The notes under the pieces: model-generated
What the model was told of the DNA's origin: nothing
Databases searched by the model: none
Seen by the model: only the letters and a program-made list of their open reading frames with translations
From: Setaria digitata
Taxonomy: Eukaryota; Nematoda; Chromadorea; Rhabditida; Setariidae
Assembly: GCA_003640385.1 (NCBI GenBank)
Contig: RCAB01000002.1
Location: 62,001 to 126,000, forward strand
Reading direction: 5' to 3'
Length of the DNA stretch: 64,000 nt
Program-made: the position numbers and the translations under genes
In this document: positions 33,964 to 46,255 of the stretch, piece after piece
How the letters are laid out: each line of letters begins with the position of its first letter
Position numbering within the stretch: the first letter of the stretch is position 1

Positions 33964-36900
33964 ACATGAGCTAAAAAAACATTGTACTTTTATTTGTTTT
34001 TTTTTTTTTTTCTTTTAAGCAGCTCTATTACTAATGACTTTTCATACAGATGCTCTATCTGCCCAAAAACAAAAAATTTTTTTCAATAAATTTGAATACA
34101 TGGCCAGTGCTGCGAAAAGTGAAGTAAAGACTACTATCCAAGTTGCGTATAATTCTGTAATAGTTCACGCCGCTGAGGGAGGAACACAAAAATCTGCAAA
34201 AAAGAGCTAGCAGAAGTTTAACACAATTCAGGTGCAATTATTCATGAAAAAAAACCCTTTAGTATAATTGGGTTACAAAAACTACAAATTTTCAAAAAAA
34301 AATTCATGAAACAGGCTTGCAATCGTAGCATTTGATATTTCCAGAATGTAGATGAAAACTATATACAATAAACAGGAAATATAAATTCGGGAGGAGTTTA
34401 AGAAAAAAAGCAACTGTTATTACATGTACTCCTAATTCGGAAACTCCTACTCTAAAGTGGAAATTAAGTCAACTTGTTTAATGATCCTAATTTGCAATTA
34501 AATTTTTGGCTTTTCTCTTTCATCCTTCTTTAAAAATCCCTTTATTTGCTAACCGAACCTTTTTTACTCTTAGTGAAAATCGAACTATTATTTTGAAACT
34601 GAAAAGGAGTCGAAAACTAAAAGACTGATTAACACAACTTTCATGTAAACTCCTTGATGTAACTCGATAAAGCTTTGAAGAACAGAAGATGATAAAGCGG
34701 AGGATTACAAACAGTAAATGTATAAACAGAGAAAGAGATGAGGAAAGGAAAAATACAGGAAGTTTCCTGAGGGAGAGACAAGAAAAAAGATAATCAAAAT
34801 AAGAAATTTTTGTAAACAAAAATCTGCGAAGCAACCAGAAAACAGGAGAGTAGCAGCAAACACTGCACAATAACTGCTTTTCCCAGCCACTGCATAATTA
34901 CAACTTCTGGTAAAGTAAATGAAAATCACCAATACGCTGACTCTCATCCTTCCATAAAATGATTTAGTAATTTAACAAAAAAAAAAAATAAACTACTCCA
35001 GTGCGAATTATACACAGCTGAATGGATTATCAGAAAATCAAAAGGTATCTGTTTCTCTAAATATAACCTAACTATTATCGTTGATAGGATAACCAAAGTA
35101 CTGCTACTGAAGTGGTAATGTTTCAAATTTAGACAAAATAGCTCAATTTCTATAAATAACTTTGGAAAATACACTAAAAAAAATTAAGCCGAAATCGAAT
35201 TTTTGCAAAGATCAGTAAATGATGAATGAGTAAAGAATGGAAAGAAACTTAGCAATGTCAATTCCCGGCACTAATTTCAGCAAGAAAAAAGCACGGAAAG
35301 TAATTCCTAAATTATAAAAGATAGGACAGCTACGACCTTGTAAAGATTAGTTGTTGCAAAGTTAGTTGAATCACAAGAACGAAAAACAAAATGAAATCCA
35401 ATAGTGTTCTAGCAACTACGGAAATAAAAGACTAAACTCCGCGGCAGATTGCACCGGAAAATTACTAATGGGAGAAGTCCGAAGCGAAAGATAAACGATG
35501 TATCCAATGTAGCCACACCGGAGCTGTACCACGCATACCCCAAACTGCTCCAGTGACAAGACGAACAATACAAAGCGCAAAATCCGATCCTTGGCAAAGT
35601 TCGGTTGTCCATCATGCAAATAGAACGTCTCCGAGGAGTCACATATGTCGCTTTGTTAGCGTTTGTTTCGTTGATCTCGGCCAAACTTGATTGCTGTATC
35701 TTCAATTCTTCTGAAGAAGCAATAAAAAGCCTCACTTCTAAAGTTTTCCCCTAATATGAAATAGAGAACTTAAGCTAAAAACTCATCTCACTCTTTGTGT
35801 AACTAATGTTTTTCAATTGAGATAGTAGCTGAGGTACTCTGTCTCTGTCTTTGTCTTCCAGTGCTTTTCCATTCAGTCTCCAAGCATTAATGTGAGTGAA
35901 ATTTATAAGGCCATAAAAAGAATGAAGCATAAACGTGCGCAGCCAAGAAAATAAAATGCAGCTATAGACTTTGCAGTGCTCAAAAATTCATGAACCTGTA
36001 AAAAACCAAGATCAAACTAACCCTTTAATTTAGTACTAACTCACTAGCGCGAAATCTGCCAAGCTGGGAAGTGGAAAAATTAAATCGAGGTTTAGCTTGC
36101 AACAGTTCATTTCAAATTTTTAGAATAAAAAATCTCATTCGACGCCATCTCACAGTGAGTGATCATACCAGACGACATATATTTCATGTTGTAGAAGAGA
36201 ATATTAATAAGGCGTTGTGACTGTTGTCTGGTTACCTCGAGTCAGTTCGAGCTAATAAGTAACGCTCTGCGGTCTTCAAATTTTTGTACTTCTTTTTTTT
36301 TTATTTTTATCTCTGTTTTGATTAACTGTCATTCATGGTGCAAAAGTACTAAATGAATCCCATAATGCGGCATTGTCGTTGTGGTCTCAGATAGCAAATT
36401 ATATGTATTCAGTGACATTACAGTCACTTCTCTGTCAATTGATGTCAATGATACATTACTTATCTTGTGACTTCGTAATTCTGTAATAGCACCGTGAAAT
36501 TGTGCACTAGACATATCTCTTCTGATGCTTTTAACGATCCAAAATTTCCGATCAATCGAAAAATCACTATAAATACGTTTTGCAATGACAAAAAGTTTCT
36601 AATTTGCAAATTCTTACAGTGCTAACTTCAATATGTTATATATAGTCCATTAGATTTAATCTTCCTTATTAAGGAATATGACTTTGAGAGAATAAACATT
36701 CTTGCAATTAATTCTATTCACCAATCAACCTGAATTCTCGAAAATATTTCCAATTCCATATCAATCTAAGATAAACATTCAACAAAGGTGATTTTGAAGG
36801 ATGGATTGTAGGATCGTCCCCAGTGAGTGATTCCTTTCTGTTCCACAGATTTACGATACTGCCTTCTCCGAGAATACTTAGACAGAACCAGGAGGAAGCG

Positions 36901-37399
36901 GGGTGGAAGATAAGGAATGCATCCCTGTCTAACATAAGACTTTTCGGCTGCTTCTTTGTGAAGAACCTCCTAGTGCTTGTTTGAAATGCTACCTTTTAGC
37001 TTTACCACCTTATGCAGTTAATTTCACGAGATATCCACTTATCCATTCCTCAAGTCACGAATGTAGTGCAACCCCTCACAATTCGATATTAATATTTTTG
37101 AATTCTTTTTAAAACATAGAACTGAAGTTATCTAGAAAAAGTTCTGAACTTTAATGGTTAAGAGGAAGGCATTTTACTTAACTCCTTCGAAGTGACTTTC
37201 TTTTACTTTCCTATGAAATCGTTGCAAAATAACTAGTAAGAACACTGTTATAGTCAACTCTCAGTCTCAATCATAGGAAAAGGTATAAACCACGTGGGTA
37301 GAAACAACTAACAGTAAGCCAGGAAATGAATTAACCCGAGAAAGAAGAGACTTTCAGTCAAGTAAGTTTTTTGCCCGAGAAGTTTGTGTCTGGGCTGAT

Positions 37400-38320
37400 T
37401 TCACATTTTCATCCTCTTTTAGCTGATTCTAAGTTCCCGCCAGGATGAATACGGCGATGATCTTTGACCTGAGAGAATAACCGGATGAGCCTTATGATGT
37501 CGTGGCTAAGTGACAATGTAGTCCATGGCAAGGATGCTTCCGTCCAGAGAGGTACGTCAGTACTAGGAAACACACGTTCAGTCCCATCTCCGCCGGTTTC
37601 CTGCGAAGGCTACAGTCGATCACTCACGGCACCGGCACATTACTTAGAAAGCAATTCCGAAGTTGCAAGGACCCCACACGTCGAAAAACACTCGAGTAGC
37701 GTAAGTGACCCACATACATACAGACGTACGCGCACGGGCACATAAGCGCATGCACACGCCGCCACGCATGCGATATCGGGGAAGGATAGATAACATATTG
37801 AAGCCAGAAAGTGAGGCAGGAGAGAAGTGTGCGGGTGCAAGGGTGCGAGAAATAGTATATTGTTAGAAATATGGAGATTAGGGGAATATTTGTTGCAGTG
37901 ATTAAAGTACAGAAAAAGAGTGAGATTTCGAAGAGAAAAGGGAATGATGGGGAGATGACAAGGGTGAGAGAAAAGGGCGAACAATTTGAAAGATTACGCC
38001 GTATTGGAATCGCGTGATAAGCTGACTTGTGCTGCGAACTGGTATGATCCAGTGACCTCGAGAATCGACAGTGCTGTGTGGTCGGTTATCTTGCGTGACG
38101 TTATATCCGTGTGGTACCTCTTGTGTGAAGGCGTCCATACTCCGCTAGCTCCGAATCCATTCATTTATTTGCCACATTTTCCAAGTGAAACGTTTCGTGC
38201 CACGTGTTTGGGAATTGTATGCAGTGCTTGATGCTCTCAGATTACGTGATTTGCGTAACATATGATTGAATTATCGCACATGGCGTGAGGCTTACTTGCG
38301 CATAAATAAGTGTGCACATA
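37400..38320. promoter_or_regulatory. CpG-dense GC-richer block with alternating purine-pyrimidine runs
   Basis: This stretch is visibly richer in G+C and CpG than its flanks. Within it, 37711-37772 is largely alternating purine/pyrimidine (CACATACATACAGACGTACG, then CGCACGGGCA and CGCATGCACACG), the kind of sequence that can adopt Z-DNA. Open frames with protein-like composition exist (+ 37485-37745 and 37986-38231) but share no domain I know. It could be a promoter or enhancer, or 5' exons of an unrecognised transcript between striatin and the GTPase gene. Confidence 0.35.
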
Positions 38321-39069
38321 TTACGAGCTTGCTGGCCGCTATTCTTTCTCCTTTGAATATTTTAAAGTTAAGAATCTTTCCTTGATGTTCGCTTGTTGAG
38401 TCTTAACAATTGATGTACTTTTATTTAATTCACGTGCTCGTATTTACGCATTCATTATTTTTTTAAGCTCCTCAAAGATTTTATCGCTGGCGTGGTTATT
38501 GCCGGTGATCAATGATATGATATGATCTGAACTGGAATGGAATAGTTGGTTGTGCGTATTCGATGTAACACTACTTTTCTTTTCCTGTTTTCCATGATTA
38601 ACATCTTTTATCCGGGAAGCACACTGTTACACAGACAGAGGATATAAAGTTTCCAACGATACTCATGGCACAGAGCAATCCCAATATGGAAATGTAATGA
38701 ATTTTATGATATCAAGTTTTGCGACCGACTATTTGTGCGATGAAAGTGAGTAGTTTATAGATTCCTGCTACAGTTCTCAAATTTTATATTTATTCATTTA
38801 TTTATTTATACTTTTCCAAGCATTTTTATATTTGTATATTTTATGATACGCTTAAGTTGTTGTCTTCCGCAAGGATTTTTTCTTGTTGCAAATGAATGTG
38901 AACTGGTTGGTCAGCAATAAATTGCTTCCTTTATATTTTGATGCAAAAATAAGTTTTGTCGTTAGTGTTCCGATAAAATATAATATAATAAACTAGGCAA
39001 AGTTTCCTTCTGGAAATTTAATGTAATAGCCACTGTTTTAGCATTAATAAACAAAAACCAGATCGAGAA

Positions 39070-41742
39070 ATGGCTGAAAGTATTAATGTACTTTCTTTAA
39101 TAGATATTTTTGAAGATTTCGACAAATCCCTGCCACCAGAAGTTGAGGAAGGAAATATTGAATATAAGGTGAGCTTGCATTTTAAAAAATCGTTGCTCTT
39201 TATTTCTTTTCTCTACGTAGATGAACTAATTAATGGTCATTTCCACAATTTAAAGCCTGATTGAGGAAGTAAATGAATTTTGCTTTCGCCTTTCACTTTA
39301 TTGAATATTTTGGACACGAACTAAAAGTTCTGAATCATTTAGGTAAAACTTGTCGATCCATCTTTAAGTCGGATGCAGCATCTTATAACGCAGATGAAAT
39401 GGCGTCTTCGAGAGGGACAAGGTGAGGCGGTTTACGAAATTGGTGTACAAGATGATGGTACGATAAAGGGTCTTACCGATAAAGAGTTGGATGCTTCAAT
39501 GAGAACATTAAAAGCCATGGCTACTGCCTTGAATGCTAATATTGTAGTGGTAAGTTGTCAAGCTTCATATGGATTTATTTTGCTTTTATAATCCGAAATT
39601 ATTATGAATTAATCCGAAAAAAATTAATTAACCTCGCAATTAGTCGGAAAAAAATCAGAAATTGTTCTTTTGTCTGTAGAATAAACTGTACTCATTTAGA
39701 ATGCTATTTTATTTATTTTCATTTTTACTTTTTTTTGGAACGTAATATTTGGATTTAGTTGTATATCTAGTTATAAATATAAGTATTTAGTAAATTACTC
39801 ACCAGTAATGGATTGAAGATAAACTTATTTTTGTAAGTGATTAGAAATGCTTAAGAAACAGCTATCTTTTCAGTTACGAAGTTTCCCTTCTTTAATAACT
39901 TTGACTAGTTAATTTAGCTGCAGATTCTTTTACTTTCAGAAATAAACTACTTAATCGCTACACAATTGTTGTGATTGTTTGCTATATTTCATATATTAAT
40001 TTGTTTTACTTACAGCTACGTGAACGTGACGTTACTGTAAAAGGCACGCCATGCTCTCGCCGACGAGTAGTTGAATTATTGGTTCGGAAAATCCCAGATA
40101 ACCAGCAGTTTATTGGACTCAGGTAGTTTATTTCCATTTGATTAAATGTACTTCCCATCAAAATTATTGTTGTTTCTACCGCTGCAGATATTATTTAGGG
40201 TAGCTGTTTTGGGTGGTGCAAATGCTGGGAAGTCAACACTGTGTGGTGTATTAACTCAGGGACATCTGGATAATGGCCATGGCAAAGTATTTGGTTTTCT
40301 TGTTCTACAATACCACGCAAAAATATTATGGTTCGGAAGCATATTTTAATAACATGTTTTTTTAGGCTCGGCTAAACCTGTTTCGTTATTTGCACGAATT
40401 TCAAACTGGTCGAACTAGTTCGATTTGTTTGGATATTATTGGTTTCGATTCCCAGGGAAAAGTAAGTTTTGTTTTATCATTGTTATTATTTGTTTATATA
40501 AAGTTCCCACACATAAAGAAGGCAGCAACTTCATATCTTAAATTGTTTTCCAATGATGCACTTGTTTATTAGAAATTTAGATGTTTGACATCAATTTGCG
40601 GACTGGTTTTTGAATGTTATCATTTTATGGGATTATTGCATTAAATCCTTTCTTTAGTTGATCAATTACTCGGAACATTCACTGGAAGAAATTGCAGAGC
40701 AGTCAACAAAGTTGATAACATTAATTGATTTGGCTGGTGATCGTAAATACCTCAAAACAACAATCTACGGTCTTACAGGTAAATCTTTCGGGTATTTATC
40801 TTATTTTTTCTCCTATCATTTTTCATGCCCCTTCTTGTTTTCAGGATATTTGCCACATTTCGCCGCATTGATTATAAGTGCCATGACCGGTCCTACATCA
40901 ATTACACGTGAACATTTGGGTCTTTCTATTGCTCTCAACATACCATTTTTTGTCGTTGTGACTAAAATCGACGTTGTTGGCACGACTGCGCTTGAGAAGT
41001 GAGTGCTACCATTATTTTTTTTTTAAAGTTTCACACATTGGTATGTTTGCTTTTAAAACGATGAGTAAAGTGATACAAACAATATTAGAGAAAACATAAT
41101 CACATTTAGCATTTTTTTTCTTTTTTTTTCAGTGATAACAGTGCTTTTATGATGAGTGAAAGTAATAGGTATTGTTGCATTGTACGCAAGAAATTAGCGG
41201 AATATTGATATCCTTATTGTTATTGTGGATCGCAGGGCAAACTTTTTCTTTATAAAATTTAGACATTTTTATCGCTTTTTCTCTTCGATAAACTCTAAAA
41301 TTTCTTCTTTGGTTTAGATAGTAGATAATTGCAGAGTTCTTCAAAGCATAAACCTACTTCTTAATCGACCAGGTATGGAGCGTATTCCAAAACGAGTCGA
41401 AAATTCTGACGCGGCTATAAGGTGATTTTTCTCAGTCAAAATTTTTTTATTTCATTCAGACAAAAATATAATGCCAAAATATCCAAATAGCTTTTATTTA
41501 GTGATTATCAACAAAATCTAAGTTTTAGCATGTGATTGTGTTGTGTTTTCAGCTGCGCCACTGCAATGTTAAGTAGAAATGTAGTGCCAGTCTTCCTCAT
41601 ATCGAATGTTTCGGGTTATAACCTCCATCTTTTAAAACAGTTCTTGAATGTTCTGCCTCCCAGTAGCTTTTCAAAAGTAAAGCAAGACGAATTATCACTA
41701 AATGCACTTCTCTTTTCAATAGAGGAAATCTACAGAGTTCCA

Positions 41743-41778
<36 letters not shown>

Positions 41779-43188
41779 AGCCCCCTCGAAGCGCGTCCTT
41801 TTCAGTTTGAAGGAATATTTCTATATCTCTATTGAATCAGTTGCTTTACTGTTTCAAACACAAGGATTCTCAATTTTACTTCTAGATTATCTGCATGTAA
41901 AAAGTAAGACGTTTTGATTTTCAGGTAGGAGTTGTTGTATGCGGTGTTTTAACAGATGGTGTATTAAGAGAAAAAGATCCTGTACAAATTGGTCCGTTCA
42001 AAAATGGTAGTTATCACATTGGTAGAATTGAAAGTATACGACGAAACAAACAACCAGTACGTTTCATACGACCCGGTGAGGCTGCTTCTATGGCCTTAGC
42101 TCTTAATGAGAGCATCTACATTGGAAATATACGACGAGTATGTTTTTCTTGATCGCTTTGTGAATTAATAATCACTGATTTTCTGACACCTTTTCCATCC
42201 ATTTATTTGCCGACATTTCAATTGTACTAGTAAACTTTCAAAGGAAAATTTAGTTGATTTTAGTTCTTTAGAAAATTTAGGTTCTTTGCTTACTTGTGAC
42301 TCCAGGCAATATGGAAGATATTTTCGAATTTGAAAATTTTATATACTGAATGTTATGTTTAATTTCCTTTGCATAATATTTCTTGTCTTTCAGTTTCATT
42401 AGTAATGGTAATATGAAGTCTTATGCAATAGAAGGATGTTTGAGAGGAATATCTCTAATAACTTTGTGATAAGCATGATTTATAACTGTATAGTTTTAGT
42501 TAAATTGTGTTAATAATTTCTAGCTGATGGTCAACTAATAGAGTAAAAAAAACCGAAAGTAATGGCCATTTTATGTTGAATTTATATATGCAGTCTTCAA
42601 ACTGTTGAAATGAAATGACCTATGTAATGTTTATAAAACCTTATATATTTTATTGAAGATTTTTTTAAAGGGTATGGTCTTACTAAATGCTAAAGATGAA
42701 GGGATATCATGTCGACGTTTCACGGCTCGTCTTTATTTGTTGTATCATCCTGCTAATGAAATATGTGTGGGATTTCAAGGAACAGGTTGAATTATTTTGA
42801 CAGAAGGTTGCATAAATACAGCGCAGATTATAACTTGATTTAAGTGGTTTTTTGCAGTTGCATTTGACATCGTTAATTCATATTCCACATGAAGTTTTAT
42901 TGGCATATAGTAGCAGCAAGTTTTGCTACAGAAAATAATCTCAGTATTCTGCAAAAACAAATTAATCGATTCTCCATTGCAGTTTATATCGGTTCAGTTT
43001 GTCAAACAGCTACAATAATGGAATTAGATGCCCCATCTATAGTACCGTGTCAATGGGTAACTGTTCAGTTCGAATTCTACAGCTATCCAGAATATGTACG
43101 CGTTGGAGCACCCCTCATTTTTCGCGAAAGTAAAACGAAGGGAATGGGAGAGGTGATCCATATATTTGGCTTCGGTCTCTCAAATTAA
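39070..43188 (+). CDS. cgp-1: GTP-binding protein of the GTPBP1/GTPBP2 family
   Basis: Twelve exons, 561 aa: 39070-39168, 39343-39549, 40016-40122, 40199-40286, 40366-40461, 40658-40778, 40845-40998, 41335-41421, 41553-41745, 41925-42137, 42671-42785, 42983-43188 (TAA). All phases fit. Start [14 protein letters not shown] follows an AT-rich leader. Translational-GTPase motifs: P-loop GGANAGKST (about 142-150), DLAGDRKY (DxxG, about 223), TKID (NKxD equivalent, about 281). The C-terminal half holds EF-Tu-like beta-barrel domains ([28 protein letters not shown] at the end). GTPBP1/2 proteins are elongation-factor-like GTPases linked to mRNA decay and ribosome stalling. The symbol follows the C. 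elegans GTPBP1-type gene; orthology between GTPBP1 and GTPBP2 is not resolved here. The intron after exon 9 opens GT followed by 29 T (41747-41775), and exon 11 has a weak acceptor (TTAAAG). Confidence 0.93.
41747..41775. repeat. T29 homopolymer at a splice donor
   Basis: Twenty-nine T directly after the GT-initial bases of the intron following exon 9 of the GTPase gene (exon ends 41745). Confidence 0.9.
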
Positions 43189-45198
43189 GGTATTTTTTGC
43201 ATTCTTTCTGTCTAAATTTTTGCCTAACAGTTATTTATGTATGATTTTCTATTGTTTAAAATGATGCTCTCGTACTCATCTGTGAGTATGGAAATGAAAG
43301 TTGTTTCTTTAAGTTCTTTCCTTTTTTTTTCATTTCTTTTTCAAACAGATTGATATTTAAAAACTCCTTTGTGATTTATTCTCCCTAACTGTAAACAGCT
43401 CCTTGGTAATGTTGAAAGGTTAGTGAGCAGAAAGAGGTATATTTGTATAAAAGAGCGGGATTTTGTATCCAAAGGGATTTCATCATTCAAATTTGAATAT
43501 TATGTTCTGTTGCACTCATTTTAACTGACTTGATTCAAGAAAATAGAGGTTTAATTAAACAGAATCGTAACTAATAATCTTCAGTATAAAAAAATGACAC
43601 ATAAAGTTTCTGGTCATATTAATATAATGTGAGCTGAAACTTAGTTATTATTTCCACAAACTTCATATTTTTTGATTTAATTTTAGACATTGTTTTGGGT
43701 CTTGTTGGTTGATGGTATGGCTTTGACTGCTCTGACTATCATACTAGCACATATCGGAATGCAGCAGATATGAGCGACTTGTGTCACTTGCTACCATGTT
43801 TTAATATGATAATCTTGTACCATATAGTTTTGAGTAATCACTTCTCTTTACGATGTAATTTTAATGTAGATTTGACCGAATTAGATGTGAGTGTAAGTGA
43901 GTAGTTATTACAGTGGAACTGGAAATAATATTATATTTGTAATGTGATCTTCTCGGGCATTTTTATAATTTTGTAAGTTGCACCTCAAGTTGTTTTTTTA
44001 ATTTGTTTTACATGCATTCTTATATCACCAGAAGTTGTATACAATACTGTTTTTCTTTGCATTTCAGTTTTTGCTGCCCACATTATTTTTATTTATTTCT
44101 CGATATCGCTGATATCACGTGACATTTGACATGATACTGGAATATTTGGAATGTTTACGGTTATTTTTGAGTGTTATACACTGCTTTTTTTCGGGTTTCA
44201 AAATTCCCTGAAAAATGAGCTTCTTAGACCGAGAGATATGTTTGGTTCTTTGTCTGCTCTTTGATCCATTTTTTCAATAATATCGTATAGTTTATAAAGT
44301 CAGCTTATGCATGTACATACATAAATTGAAGTTATTTATCGCAGTTTTTAGGATCGATAATGATTCGTTACGCTTTTGGTTTTTGGTTTTGGATTCACAG
44401 TAGTTTGTAGTTTCTTGGCAAATTTTGTTCAGTTTGTAACTCTAAAAAATTGTATGATTATTTTTTAAGATGTCCTTTTCTCGAAATGGCTAAAAAAGTG
44501 TTTTCTTTTTCTTTCTTTACTGAAGAAATTTTACCTGTTGAGAAATATGTAATGCCATAGTATCAAATAATTTTTGTTATTTCTTAAATGTTGATATTTG
44601 CAGCGAATTACTATTATCATCAGAGTGTAAAAATGACAACGATGCAACTAGGATTTTTCTACTGGAAATCTTAAGCCTGCTGTGCTTTTTCATTTACGCC
44701 ATATCACTCTCTTAGTGAAAAATTTCAGTTTTTCCAGCTCAGTGCAAACGTCAAAATTGTAATTCTTTTATATTCCTAGGGAAAGTCATTCGTCGTTTAA
44801 TGAATTGTTTGATGAACAGAGTAATTTGGTTTAGTTCCATTCGTAGCTTATATATTTTTCCATGGAGATTGATAGTAAAGTTTTCTTCATGAAATTTATC
44901 ACAAAAATCTATTATTCAGCTTTTCATTAAAAAAAAAATACTGTTTCAAGTATGCGCTGTAAATATTGGTGATGAGAATATATAAAAGAACTTTTGAAGG
45001 CTTGGTGAAAACAAAACATAGTAGAGTGATTAGTTAATTAATTGATAGGTGATGTTGCAGTTGTAATTAATTAATTAAAAGATGAGTTGGTGGGTAGATC
45101 TTGGTTTGTGTCGGTGTTTGTTGAATGCTAAGGGTAACATTTTAAAGTATTTGAATTGAACATCTGGTTCATTTAGGAAGATAGTGACATGGATATAG
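43189..45198. other. 3' flank of the GTPase gene
   Basis: AT-rich, no supported exon. It includes the GTPBP-like 3' UTR. No clear AATAAA lies close to the stop. Nested TTAATTAATT motifs occur around 45030-45080. Confidence 0.45.
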
Positions 45199-45717
45199 TG
45201 CTTCTCATCGGCCGTTTTTCTGCTCCTTCCTTAGCAAATCTCAGCAGCAGAAATTCCTAAGAAATCTTGCTTATCCAGCATTTTTTAATCCCAGTAAAAA
45301 ATTGCAGAAAGTTGCAGGAACTTCTGAAGAAGGAAGAGCCGGAATACTCGGACCCCAAAAAGCAACAGATTATTTTGATCAGAACCCTGAAGTGGCAGCA
45401 TTCGTCTTTAATGAGCAAAAATGTTGACCAATTGTTGAATGACGCAGTAAAATGATATTGTCAATGCAGTGGCTGTTGGCTGTTGTACTGGGTTTGTCAA
45501 ACTCATTAGTGGCGGTGGTAGCCGGATCGATATAAGTGTAGATGTTGATGGTGATGATGGTGGCTATCCTCAGATGAATACTGGCTTAGTATCTCGAGTC
45601 AAGGAACCATCGCGAAGGAATGTAGGGAACGATATCGAGTCTTATATTGTTTCCCTTCGGGTGATATCAATTCACATTCGGAAAGTCGAACAAGTTTCCC
45701 TTATTTACGACGAGTAG
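45199..45717 (+). CDS. Unrecognised gene, two candidate exons
   Basis: A frame free of stops from just after TGA at about 45186 to a donor at 45422/45423 reads protein-like (QQQKFLRNLAYPAFFNP, then TSEEGRAGILGPQKATDYFD). Candidate exon 45199-45422 (acceptor ATATAG) joins in phase, through a 47-base intron (45423-45469, ending AATGCAG), to 45470-45717 (TAG), which reads AVGCCTGFVKLISGGG, an Asp-rich segment and SYIVSLRVISIHIRK. Total about 157 residues. No start codon is assigned, so a 5' exon may be missing. Not recognised. An alternative frame at 45452 (MILSMQWLLAVVLGLS) looks like a signal peptide but stops after 27 codons. Confidence 0.3.
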
Positions 45718-46255
45718 TAGTTCTTTTCTTTTCACAATATAAATAAGAAATATCTTTTCTAAGCTTCAGACAAGTACCTTGTGGCATGTTATAGTGAACT
45801 TTACCAGTCCACTGATAAGATGAGCCAACACATAGTATTTATCCAGGCTTCCAAAAATCTTTTGAAATAAACCGCAAACAGAAGGCAGTATTAACTTGTT
45901 TAAGAATGAGTGTAGTCAGAAATGAGACTGAAAAAGAACGCTGAAGATGTGTTTTTCGAATTCAGCTAATTTGAGTCGAAAAATCAATTTTAATGTCTGC
46001 TATCCATTTAGTACTAACAAGAAATAATCATAATCTTTCTTTCCAAGTTGATAAAAAAATTTTTCAGCACATCTGATGTTTCTTAGAATTCTTCAAAACA
46101 GTAAATTTGCATAGGGCAAAGTGTGTCATTCCTTTTACATCTCAATTGATCTGAGATATTTTTTAGTAATTTTTAGCCCAACGGATTCCACTTCTTCCTT
46201 CTATTTGTTTACTAAGGCAAAAATGAAAATAAATGGTTATAGTTATTTCGATTTC
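45718..46255. other. AT-rich spacer
   Basis: No supported gene between two candidate genes that would be convergent. Confidence 0.4.

Larger units (their letters stand above)
33594..39069. other. Divergent intergenic region between striatin and the GTPase gene
   Basis: About 5.5 kb that must contain the promoters of striatin (-) and the GTPBP-like gene (+). The left part (33.6-37.3 kb) is AT-rich with overlapping minus-strand open frames (34520-34947, 35409-35735, 36714-36935) that lack splice logic and recognisable domains. The right part contains a CpG-dense block (listed separately). No gene is supported; non-coding 5' exons are possible. Confidence 0.45.

Noticed and set aside
34520..34947. 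Hydrophobic minus-strand open frames, membrane-protein-like
   Set aside because: Two overlapping frames of T-rich composition, with no splice sites or conserved motif.
35409..35735. 108-codon minus-strand frame overlapping a 67-codon frame with a hydrophobic segment (RFVLFVLSLEQFGV)
   Set aside because: Looks vaguely like a transporter first helix, but no adjoining exons can be found in either frame.
37640..37984. 114-codon minus-strand frame rich in His, Cys and Leu
   Set aside because: Arises from the repetitive CpG/CACA block; composition is not protein-like.
43548..43570. GGTTTAATTAAAC, resembling the start of the nematode spliced leader SL1
   Set aside because: Only the first 10 bases match; no donor or SL RNA structure follows.
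45452..45535. Signal-peptide-like frame MILSMQWLLAVVLGLS as first exon of the EGF gene
   Set aside because: Stops after 27 codons with no donor in phase, and lies 8 kb from the EGF gene, which has its own signal peptide at 53742.
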